From: Candidatus Sumerlaeota bacterium
GTDB lineage: Bacteria; Sumerlaeota; Sumerlaeia; MVZB01; JAJFLK01
Reading direction: 5' to 3'
Assembly (NCBI GenBank): GCA_021772735.1
Contig: JAJFLK010000008.1
Location: 1 to 9,055 of the forward strand
Length of the DNA stretch: 9,055 bases
Shown here: one piece after another, positions 1 through 6,013 of the stretch
Layout: each line of letters starts with the position of its first letter
Position numbering within the stretch: the first letter of the stretch is position 1
Notes under the pieces: generated by a model
What the model was told of the DNA's origin: nothing
Database searches by the model: none
What the model saw: only the letters and a program-made list of their open reading frames with translations
Position numbers and translations under genes: made by a program

Positions 1-126
1 GATCGCGGCCGCAACCGCCGGTGCAGCGTGGATCAGGCCCGCGAGAACGAGAGCAAGTTTCGCTACGGCGCGAAAGCCTCGGAGCGCGCCCGAGGGAGAG
101 GTCGATTTTGAGGACCAGTTTATAAT
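1..126 (-). CDS. 5' end of a probable exported protein (partial, runs off the left edge)
   Basis: On the minus strand a frame is open from position 126 to the window edge, about 42 codons. It starts with a polar/basic stretch and continues with a hydrophobic segment, KLALVLAGLIHAAPAVAAA, which looks like a Sec signal peptide with an Ala-x-Ala cleavage region. No ATG, GTG or TTG lies in frame between the upstream stop (223-225) and the signal peptide. The best start is ATT at 126-124, preceded by GGAGA (138-134) with a 7-nt spacer. The mature protein lies outside the window, so no function can be given. The gene would be divergent from the aminotransferase operon. The signal-peptide pattern could be chance in a GC-rich, alanine-favouring sequence, so this is a moderate to low confidence call. 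Confidence 0.4.
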   Translation of the reverse strand, partial: MINWSSKSTSPSGALRGFRAVAKLALVLAGLIHAAPAVAAAI

Positions 127-470
127 TCCATATTCTCCGATTGCGCGAGTTGCGATCTGCTCCTGCCTCGCTCCGATGGGTTCAAGCCTATCATTCCCCC
201 CGGTACAAGTCAGACAAGGCGATCATACCGGATTCACGCGGTTCGAGACAAACGAACTCGCGGCACGCCGTCATGGAGCGGCGGGCTGGACGGCCCGTGA
301 GCCGCCGAATCGGCCCGGGATTGACACGCGCACGGGCATCTGGAAGATTGGTGAGTTTGGCGTGCCGCGCACAACGCGCATCGTCGGCGTCGCACGCGTG
401 ATCCGCGCGGCGCTCCGGCGTTTTAAACGGTCGAATTACCACACAAAGTATGGGGGACCAGGTCAATCCG
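127..470. other. Intergenic region between divergent genes
   Basis: About 344 nt separate the putative minus-strand exported gene from the aminotransferase. Frames open in this stretch give arginine- and serine-rich translations with no recognisable motif, so I treat it as non-coding. It should hold promoters for both directions. A perfect TTGACA lies at 321-326 and a perfect TATAAT at 121-126, but they do not belong to one promoter. Confidence 0.5.
321..349 (+). promoter_or_regulatory. Weak candidate sigma-70-type promoter for the polysaccharide operon
   Basis: TTGACA at 321-326 matches the -35 consensus exactly. With a 17-nt spacer the -10 hexamer would be AAGATT (344-349), which agrees with TATAAT at only three positions. 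It lies about 120 nt upstream of the aminotransferase start and points the right way. The poor -10 makes this a tentative call. Confidence 0.2.
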
Positions 471-1610
471 ATGAAAGTGCCTTTACTCGACCTTCGGCCA
501 CAGCTCGATGCGATCTCCGGCGAGATCAAGCAAGCCGTGAACGAGGTCATCGATTCAACACAATACATTCTGGGGCCGAAGGTCGAGGCTCTGGAATCTG
601 AGATCGCCCAGTTCTGCGGCGCAGGCTATGGCATAGGCGTGACATCGGGGACCGACGCCCTGCTGGCCGCGCTCATGGGGCTCGGGGTCGGCGCGGGTGA
701 CATCGTTCTGACGACTCCGTTCTCTTTCTTCGCCAGCGCGGGTGTGATCGCCCGGCTCGGCGCGGAGCCGAGATTCGTCGATATCGAAGCCGATACCTAC
801 ACGATGGCGCCCCAGGCGCTGGCGGCGTGGTTCGAGGCAAACAAAGCCGACGCCGATCGCGTCAAGGCGATCATGCCGGTTCATCTCTATGGCCAGTGCG
901 CGCGGATGGACCCGATCTTGGAGCTTGCTCGAAAGCGGGGCATCGCCGTGGTCGAGGACGCGTGCCAGGCGATCGGCGCGGGATATCCCTCGGGCGGCAG
1001 CGAAGAGAAGAAGTCCGGCGCGATGGGGACGATGGGTTGTTTCTCGTTTTTCCCGAGCAAGAATCTCGGCTGCCTCGGCGATGCGGGAATGATCGTCACG
1101 AGCGACGCCGAGCTGGCCGAGCGCCTGCGCAAGCTGCGCATGCACGGCGAAGTCCGCAGATACCATCACACGATGATCGGTGGGAATTTCAGGATTGACC
1201 CCATCCAGGCCGTCGTGCTGAGCGTGAAGTTGCCGTATCTGGAGGGCTGGTGCGAGACGCGCCGTGCGAACGCCGCCTATTATGACGAGGGCCTGGCCAA
1301 ACACGGCATCGTCGTTCCGGCCACTCCATTCGGGCGTGCCGCGCACACGTATCACCAGTATGTGATCTCGGTACCCGAGCGGCGCGATGAGCTCAAGGCT
1401 GCGCTCGATAAGGCCGAGATTGGCAACGCGATCTATTACCCGGTACCGTTCCACGAGCAGGAGTGCTTCAAGTATTTGGGCTATCAGCGCGGCGATTTTC
1501 CTCTGACGGAATACGCGACCGACCACACCATCGCACTGCCGATCTATCCCGAGGTGACGCGCGAGATGCAAGATTATGTCATCGAGACTGTCGTGGGCTT
1601 TTATTCCTGA
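471..1610 (+). CDS. DegT/DnrJ/EryC1/StrS-family PLP-dependent nucleotide-sugar aminotransferase (WbpE-like)
   Basis: The 379-residue product has the full layout of sugar aminotransferases that transfer an amino group from glutamate to a keto-sugar nucleotide in the cytoplasm. Numbered from the ATG at 471, visible signatures are MKVPLLDLRPQ at the N-terminus, SGTDA near 59-63, VHLYGQ near 137-142, VEDACQAIGA near 161-170 (Asp that contacts the PLP ring nitrogen, then Gln) and SFFPSKNLGCLGDAG with the Schiff-base lysine at about 197. The HGEVRRYHH and NFRIDPIQA segments resemble WbpE, which aminates UDP-3-keto-GlcNAcA. An ATG at 450 would add seven residues but has no Shine-Dalgarno; family alignment and an AGGT at 460-463 favour 471. 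It is the first gene of a four-gene run, with 23 nt to the sulfotransferase. Class is certain, exact substrate inferred; FdtB- or Per-type substrates remain possible. Confidence 0.93.
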   Translation: MKVPLLDLRPQLDAISGEIKQAVNEVIDSTQYILGPKVEALESEIAQFCGAGYGIGVTSGTDALLAALMGLGVGAGDIVLTTPFSFFASAGVIARLGAEPRFVDIEADTYTMAPQALAAWFEANKADADRVKAIMPVHLYGQCARMDPILELARKRGIAVVEDACQAIGAGYPSGGSEEKKSGAMGTMGCFSFFPSKNLGCLGDAGMIVTSDAELAERLRKLRMHGEVRRYHHTMIGGNFRIDPIQAVVLSVKLPYLEGWCETRRANAAYYDEGLAKHGIVVPATPFGRAAHTYHQYVISVPERRDELKAALDKAEIGNAIYYPVPFHEQECFKYLGYQRGDFPLTEYATDHTIALPIYPEVTREMQDYVIETVVGFYS

Positions 1611-1633
1611 TTCGGCTCTGCGCCTGTGTCTCC

Positions 1634-2359
1634 ATGCCAAATCCGGATAACATTCTCAAGCCGGCATTGATCGTCGGCGCGGGCCGGACCGGATCGAGCT
1701 ACGTTCTCGATCGATTGCGATTCGCTCAGGGCGATTTCCAAAGCGTCATCGAGAACGACATCTATAGGGACACGTATCGTGCGCTGCGCGACGGCTGGTG
1801 GTGCGCGGAAAATTGGCGGCACGAATCCAAAGACGATGCGGAAATCGAACGTCGCATCCTTCAGTCGATCCGCGACGCGATGACGACGCTTTTCCCCTCG
1901 GCCCGGCCGCGGTGGGCGATGAAGTGCATTTGGGAAGATCACGATCCGGATCTTCTCGACGCGCTTTTCGGCGAGGCGAAGTACATTCACCTAGTCCGCG
2001 ATCCGCGGACCTGCATCGCCTCGATGATCGAGCGTATCGGGATGACGCCCGAGGTGGCATCTGAGAAATATGTCGCGTCAAATGAAACCGCCCTGAAGTT
2101 CGAGCAATTTGAGGGGCATTATCTCCGAGTCCGGCAGGAGAATCTGATCGACCGGATGGCGGAGACATGGCGGGCGATTTGCGAGTTCCTCGGAGCGAGC
2201 TTCGATGAGGACGCAATCTGGTTCAAGGAGCAGAACGTCGCGCCGAGCCAGGCCGGGCGAGTGACCGATAAGCGCGCGGATTCGCGATTGAAGTGGGATG
2301 AACTTGCACCCGAGGTCCACGCGATGGCCCGGCGGTTGGGTTATGATCTCGGCGAATAG
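1634..2359 (+). CDS. PAPS-dependent sulfotransferase-family protein
   Basis: The 241-residue protein shows both PAPS-binding elements of the sulfotransferase superfamily. The 5'-phosphosulfate loop is ALIVGAGRTGSS (residues about 11-22), and the 3'-phosphate motif is HLVRDPRTCIASMI (about 119-132, with the expected Arg and Ser). WAMKCIWE (94-101) and VRQENLID (166-173) match other conserved core strands. Enzymes of this type move sulfate from PAPS to a carbohydrate or other hydroxyl/amine acceptor. Beside sugar-nucleotide genes, a role in sulfating a surface glycan is the natural inference, but the acceptor is not visible in the sequence. The start is the ATG at 1634, because the P-loop strand must begin near residue 10. 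The longer frame from 1463 overlaps the aminotransferase and adds nothing conserved. No strong Shine-Dalgarno is visible, so coupling to the preceding stop at 1610 is likely. Confidence 0.85.
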   Translation: MPNPDNILKPALIVGAGRTGSSYVLDRLRFAQGDFQSVIENDIYRDTYRALRDGWWCAENWRHESKDDAEIERRILQSIRDAMTTLFPSARPRWAMKCIWEDHDPDLLDALFGEAKYIHLVRDPRTCIASMIERIGMTPEVASEKYVASNETALKFEQFEGHYLRVRQENLIDRMAETWRAICEFLGASFDEDAIWFKEQNVAPSQAGRVTDKRADSRLKWDELAPEVHAMARRLGYDLGE

Positions 2360-2490
2360 GCGGGGGCGCTCGATGGCGCGCGAGCCGATTCGCTTTACGC
2401 GGCGAAGCAAAAGATGATACAACCCCGACCGAATACGCGCCGCACCGGAACGTATGAAAAGCGAGCGGCGACGCGGGCAGGCAATACGAA

Positions 2491-3924
2491 ATTTCAGATC
2501 ACATCAAATACCTGATTCTGGGCGCGGGGCCGACGGGGCTCGGCGCAGCGCAACGCCTGAACTCGCTCGCCGAGGGCGACTGGGAGCTATGGGAAGCCGA
2601 GGCCGGACCGGGCGGGCTGGCGCGCAGCGTTGTCGATGAGCACGGGTTTACATGGGACATCGGCGGGCATGTCCAGTTCTCGCATTATCGTTCGTTCGAT
2701 GAGCTGATGATCGAGGCGCTGGGCGAGGACGGTTGGCTCCATCACGAGCGCGAGAGCTGGGTCCGCATCTGCGGCACCTGGGTGCCGTATCCGTTTCAAT
2801 ACAACATCCACCGTCTGCCGGCCGAAGAGCGAACGCGGTGTTTCGAGGGATTGCAGAAGCTCGGGGCCGCGCGCTCCGATGAGCAGTCATCTCCTCATTC
2901 ACCGCCATTCAAGAATTTCGAGCAACTCATCCGCGCTTCGTTCGGAGAGGGTATCTCCGAGATTTTCATGCTGCCCTATAACGAAAAGGTCTGGGCTTAT
3001 CCGCCGGCCGAGCTGGCCACGGGATGGACCGAAGATCGAGTCGCGATGCCCGACCTGGCCAGGGTCGCCGAGGCCATGCGGACGAACGAGGATCACATCA
3101 GTTGGGGACCCAATAACCAGTTTCGCTTTCCCAAGACGGGCGGCACGGGCGCGGTCAGGAGCGCCGTCGCCGAGCGATTGCCGGCCGAGAAGATTCAATA
3201 CGGGCGGCGCGTCACGGCGATCGATCCGCAAACGCGGACCGTGACGGCCGAAGACGGTACCCAAGCCACGTATGAATCGCTCATCACGAGCATCCCGCTC
3301 GACGTTCTTTGCACGCTCGTGGGGTCGGGCGAACTGAACGAGGCCGCAGCGCGAGGGCTGCGGTATTCGAGCGTGAATTTGATTGGCGTGGGTCTGCTCG
3401 GCAAGCCCGGCCCCGACGTCGATAAAAAATGCTGGATGTATTTTCCCGAAGCGAACGCGCCGTTTTATCGCGTCACGGTCTTCAGTCATTACAGCCCGAA
3501 CAACGTGCCGGACATCGGCAAATATTGGTCGCTCATGGCCGAGGTCTCCGAATCGCCACACAAGCCGGTCGATGAGGCGCGCGTCGCCGAGGATACGGTC
3601 GAGGGCATGTTGGCCACCGGCCTGATCGAAAACCGAGAGCAGGTCAACCACACCTACACATTGCGGATTGAACGCGGCTACCCGACGCCGAGCCTGCGCC
3701 GCGATGAGGCGATCGAATTCATCCTGCCCCGGCTCGAAGAGTTCGACATCTATTCGCGCGGCCGGTTCGGCGCGTGGAAGTACGAAGTTTCCAATCAGGA
3801 TCACTCGATGATGCAGGGCGTCGAGGTTGTCAACCGCCTCGTCCACGGCTCACCCGAACTGACGCTCTGGTTCCCAAACATCGTCAACCGCATGCACCCG
3901 ATCTACGGCAAGGCGTGGTTGTAG
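2491..3924 (+). CDS. FAD-dependent oxidoreductase, amine oxidase/protoporphyrinogen oxidase/UDP-galactopyranose mutase-like
   Basis: The frame encodes about 477 residues. The N-terminal Rossmann FAD motif is YLILGAGPTGLGAA (about 7-20, GxGxxG at 11-16), followed by an acidic ribose-binding region (WELWEAEAG), GGLARS (41-46) and DIGGHVQFS (56-64). The C-terminus has SRGRFGAW (422-429) and NQDHSMMQG (435-443), the second FAD-contact region of this superfamily. Such proteins are common in polysaccharide loci as oxidases or mutase-like isomerases; the substrate is unknown. The start is the problem. The frame has a stop at 2455-2457 and no ATG, GTG or TTG until 2707, which would delete the whole FAD motif. 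ATT at 2491 puts the protein start just where homologues begin, with a weak AGG at 2479-2481. A frameshift from the ATG at 2454 is the alternative. It follows the sulfotransferase after 131 nt. Confidence 0.82.
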   Translation: MSDHIKYLILGAGPTGLGAAQRLNSLAEGDWELWEAEAGPGGLARSVVDEHGFTWDIGGHVQFSHYRSFDELMIEALGEDGWLHHERESWVRICGTWVPYPFQYNIHRLPAEERTRCFEGLQKLGAARSDEQSSPHSPPFKNFEQLIRASFGEGISEIFMLPYNEKVWAYPPAELATGWTEDRVAMPDLARVAEAMRTNEDHISWGPNNQFRFPKTGGTGAVRSAVAERLPAEKIQYGRRVTAIDPQTRTVTAEDGTQATYESLITSIPLDVLCTLVGSGELNEAAARGLRYSSVNLIGVGLLGKPGPDVDKKCWMYFPEANAPFYRVTVFSHYSPNNVPDIGKYWSLMAEVSESPHKPVDEARVAEDTVEGMLATGLIENREQVNHTYTLRIERGYPTPSLRRDEAIEFILPRLEEFDIYSRGRFGAWKYEVSNQDHSMMQGVEVVNRLVHGSPELTLWFPNIVNRMHPIYGKAWL

Positions 3925-3970
3925 GTTCTGGTGCGCCCCGGCCGACGGCCTGCGGGATATCTCGGCCAGG

Positions 3971-3985
3971 AGGAGGCCCGTCATT
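3971..3985 (+). promoter_or_regulatory. Strong Shine-Dalgarno pointing to an ATT start
   Basis: AGGAGG at 3971-3976, part of a longer AGGAGGAGG run from 3968, is followed after 6 nt by ATT at 3983. The methyltransferase frame is open here. No canonical start is suitably placed, and the first one in frame is GTG at 4046. This ribosome-binding site is the best in the window and is the main reason for extending the gene upstream. Confidence 0.55.
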
Positions 3986-4681
3986 AGTTTCGAGCAATTT
4001 GTTTGCCCTCAGATCTTCGAGATCGAGATCCCCACGGCGGCGACCGTGAAGGATATTCAGAAGGTTCATAAGGCGTCCTATACAAACCGAAGGGCTGCGA
4101 TCTTCGATATTTTGCTCAAAGATATTCTGGACCGTCCCAGCGTTCGTATTCTGGAAATCGGAGTCTACCTGGCGCTCAACATCCGATATGCGATGGAAAA
4201 ATTCCCGAGTATTGAAACCTACATGGGAGTGGACGATTACGGAAAATTCAGGGGCTCACCCTACGTCGGCCCCACCAAATACTGGGCGAACCGCAAGGAG
4301 TCTCACCAGGCCTATGAGAAGGCGAAGGCGATTTTTGATCAATACGGTCAGGAGCTGCGTCGCGAGACTTCGGACGCATTTTTCAAGAAGGTAGATAAAT
4401 CGCAGAAGTTCGACGTGGTTTTTGTTGACGGCAATCACAAGTACGATTATGCGTTGCGAGACATGAAACAATTCTATGAACTCGTGGCCGATGATGGGGT
4501 CATGCTGGTCGACGATTATGATAATCCCGACACTCCGGATGTCACGCGCGCCATAACTGCTTTTTTGAATGAGTACTTGCCAACCATCAAGCGCATCGAA
4601 GGTGTGCGCCTGCCTTTCATCAATTCGGTCAAAGTCGTACCTATTTCGCTGGTGATCCTGGCGCTTCACAAAGGCAAGTAG
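3983..4681 (+). CDS. Class I SAM-dependent methyltransferase (Methyltransf_24-like)
   Basis: From ATT 3983 the protein has 232 residues; from the first canonical start (GTG 4046) it has 211. SAM-binding motif I is ILEIGVYLALN (56-66), where the usual second glycine is Ala. An acidic pair follows strand 2 (MGVDDYG, 81-87). FDVVFVDGNHKYDY (143-156) and GVMLVDDYDNP (172-182) are the characteristic Asp-Gly-x-His and Asp-Asp motifs of small-molecule and sugar methyltransferases in polysaccharide clusters. It would act in the cytoplasm on a sugar or sugar nucleotide. It lies 58 nt after the FAD enzyme and is probably in the same transcript. The extra N-terminus (SFEQFVCPQIFEIEIP) reads as credible protein and is preceded by AGGAGG. 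Fold assignment is firm; acceptor unknown. Confidence 0.82.
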   Translation: MSFEQFVCPQIFEIEIPTAATVKDIQKVHKASYTNRRAAIFDILLKDILDRPSVRILEIGVYLALNIRYAMEKFPSIETYMGVDDYGKFRGSPYVGPTKYWANRKESHQAYEKAKAIFDQYGQELRRETSDAFFKKVDKSQKFDVVFVDGNHKYDYALRDMKQFYELVADDGVMLVDDYDNPDTPDVTRAITAFLNEYLPTIKRIEGVRLPFINSVKVVPISLVILALHKGK

Positions 4682-4865
4682 CTCGACCTCTTTCCTCTCC
4701 TCTCCGCTCCGCTCGTCTCTTCTTGGCGTCTTGGCGTCTCGACGTCTTTGCGGCTTGGCATCTCGATGTCTTTGCGTGAGAAGCTCTTCCATGTCATTCT
4801 CGGTTGGCGTCGGCGGGGGGGGTGTCAAGGAGATCGCTGACGACTAAAACCCCCGGAGGCAAGCG
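4682..4865. other. Intergenic spacer, pyrimidine-rich then repetitive
   Basis: The first part (about 4687-4722) is almost all C and T with scattered G. The middle is the tandem repeat listed separately, and a run of G follows near 4815-4822. No promoter consensus is obvious. A clear Shine-Dalgarno (GGAGG, 4855-4859) sits 6 nt before the ATG of the next gene. Confidence 0.6.
4723..4778 (+). repeat. Degenerate tandem repeat of an 8-bp unit (7 copies), also a 24-bp direct repeat
   Basis: The 56 nt divide exactly into seven octamers: TTGGCGTC, TTGGCGTC, TCGACGTC, TTTGCGGC, TTGGCATC, TCGATGTC, TTTGCGTG. At the next scale, 4731-4754 and 4755-4778 are two 24-bp copies agreeing at 20 of 24 positions. 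From memory, this CTTTGCGTCT-like motif is a widespread intergenic repeat in many bacterial phyla. Its minus-strand translation gives the QRRRDAKTPRR-type peptide often seen in spurious proteins. Confidence 0.8.
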
Positions 4866-5768
4866 ATGATTCCCGCAGGTTCACAATTCCACATTCGCTC
4901 ATCCCCGCTCGCATTTCTTTTCATTGTCGGCGCCATCCTCACCAGCTCCACAGCCCAGGCCGCGACGGGCCAGGACGTGCAGGATCGGATCGACCGCGAC
5001 GTCGCCGCCGGGCGGCCCATCGTCGTGCATGTCGTCGTGGCGCTCTGCGATAACGTCAATCAGGGGATCGTCCCGGTTCGCGCGGAACTCGGCGATGGGC
5101 AGAACCCGAGGACGAATCTGTATTGGGGCGCGCTGTATGGCGTCCGGACTCATCTACCGCGCGAGGGCGGCTGGGATCGGATCAGCAAAACCAAGCCTGA
5201 CGACCCGCGCATCCTGGAGCGCATCGTTATGGTGAAAAGCCTGCGGCGCGGCGGCGCTACGGTGCCGGTCTATGTCGTCGCCGATGCGTGGGATGGGGCG
5301 TATATCCGCGATTCGTTGCAGGCATATCTCTTCATGACAGCCGCCGGGGCGGCGGAGATGGTCGAGGTGGCAAATGAATTCGAGACGGAAGCCCAATCCG
5401 AATCGATTGAACTGGATGCCGGGGGAGCCGCGCACATGGTGGCTTACATTGGTCATAATGGGCTGATGGAATTCTCGCTCGATGCTCCCGAGCGCGCCGC
5501 GTCCCCGGCCCCGGCCCGCAGCGCGGTCGTGCTCTCGTGCCGGAGCAAGTCATACTTCCTTCGGTTGCTCGAATCCGCCGACGCGCACCCGCTCCTGCTC
5601 ACGCGCGGCCTGATGGCGCCCGAAGCCTATACGTTCGATTCGGCCATCGCCTCGTGGATAGGAGAGCGAACGACAACGGCCGTCGTCGAGGCCGCAGCGG
5701 GCGCATATCACGAATATCAGGATTGCAGCCTGAACGCCGCCCGAGGGCTGTTCTGGGGCGTTGAATGA
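4866..5768 (+). CDS. Exported protein of unknown function with possible caspase-like His/Cys arrangement
   Basis: The 300-residue product starts at ATG 4866, 6 nt after GGAGG. It has a Sec signal peptide: a hydrophobic core LAFLFIVGAIL (15-25) ending in STAQA with likely cleavage after residue 32. The mature part has conserved-looking blocks: PIVVHVVVALCDNVNQGIVP (51-70), TNLYWGALYGV (83-93), MVAYIGHNGLMEF (191-203), VVLSCRSKSYF (221-231) and GLMAPEAYTFDSAIASW (248-264). Two hydrophobic strands ending in Gly-His-Asn-Gly (His197) and Ser-Cys-Arg-Ser (Cys225) recall the His-Gly and Cys strands of clan CD (caspase/CHAT) peptidases. The 28-residue spacing is short, so this is only a hypothesis. 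I do not recognise the family by name. It lies 184 nt after the methyltransferase and probably has its own transcription unit. Confidence 0.8.
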   Translation: MIPAGSQFHIRSSPLAFLFIVGAILTSSTAQAATGQDVQDRIDRDVAAGRPIVVHVVVALCDNVNQGIVPVRAELGDGQNPRTNLYWGALYGVRTHLPREGGWDRISKTKPDDPRILERIVMVKSLRRGGATVPVYVVADAWDGAYIRDSLQAYLFMTAAGAAEMVEVANEFETEAQSESIELDAGGAAHMVAYIGHNGLMEFSLDAPERAASPAPARSAVVLSCRSKSYFLRLLESADAHPLLLTRGLMAPEAYTFDSAIASWIGERTTTAVVEAAAGAYHEYQDCSLNAARGLFWGVE

Positions 5769-5835
5769 GGAGCGGGGTAAGAGGGGCATCCATTTGGGTA
5801 TTCTCGATCCGGGTCTGTCCATGAGGATGATTGAG

Positions 5836-5880
5836 AAACAAGTCGGCTGGCGACGTACTGCCGCCAGCCTTGCCTTGTTT
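5836..5880 (+). terminator. Terminator-like hairpin downstream of the exported protein
   Basis: GGCTGGCG (5845-5852) pairs with CGCCAGCC (5862-5869) around a 9-nt loop. After a small internal loop, AAACAAG (5836-5842) pairs with CTTGTTT (5874-5880), giving 15 bp in total. A-rich sequence before the GC-rich stem and T-rich sequence after it fit an intrinsic terminator about 70 nt past the stop of the exported protein, though the T tract is interrupted. A role as an element boundary cannot be excluded. Confidence 0.5.
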
Positions 5881-5938
5881 GTCTCTGATGCCTATATTTG
5901 GAGCGGGTAGCGGAGTCGTGTTGGAGAGTGAGGCCCTC

Positions 5939-6013
5939 ATGCATTGGAACATCTTCGTCGACTGGAAGCCGTGGGATAAGTTGCGTGACACGAAAGAACT
6001 GCAATATGGTTGA
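5939..6013 (+). CDS. Possible 24-codon small ORF overlapping the HEPN-like gene
   Basis: ATG 5939 is preceded by GTGAGG (5928-5933 region) with a spacer of about 5 nt. The 24-residue peptide starts MHWNIFVDWKPWDKLRD and is rich in Trp and charged residues. Its stop (6011-6013) overlaps the start of the next gene (ATG 6006) by 8 nt, an arrangement typical of translational coupling. It could be a leader peptide, a tiny antitoxin-like partner or a gene remnant. There is no independent proof that it is translated. Confidence 0.25.
   Translation: MHWNIFVDWKPWDKLRDTKELQYG

Noticed and set aside
121..126. Perfect TATAAT as a promoter -10
   Set aside because: No acceptable -35 lies 16-18 nt upstream, and it is about 345 nt from the aminotransferase.
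176..601. 141-residue plus-strand frame upstream of and into the aminotransferase
   Set aside because: It overlaps the aminotransferase in a different frame and shows no motif or Shine-Dalgarno.
555..1640. 361-residue minus-strand open frame
   Set aside because: It lies opposite the aminotransferase, whose catalytic motifs are intact; composition is rich in Arg, His and Asp with no motif.
2454..2639. ATG at 2454 with a 61-codon frame
   Set aside because: The translation is very basic and runs out of frame through the DNA encoding the FAD motif; it matters only as a possible frameshifted start.
2899..3846. 315-residue minus-strand open frame
   Set aside because: It is antisense to the FAD enzyme and has no recognisable protein features.
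4256..4828. 190-residue minus-strand frame starting MTPPPPTPTEN
   Set aside because: Its N-terminal part is the translated tandem repeat (QRRRDAK-type peptide) and the rest is antisense to the methyltransferase.
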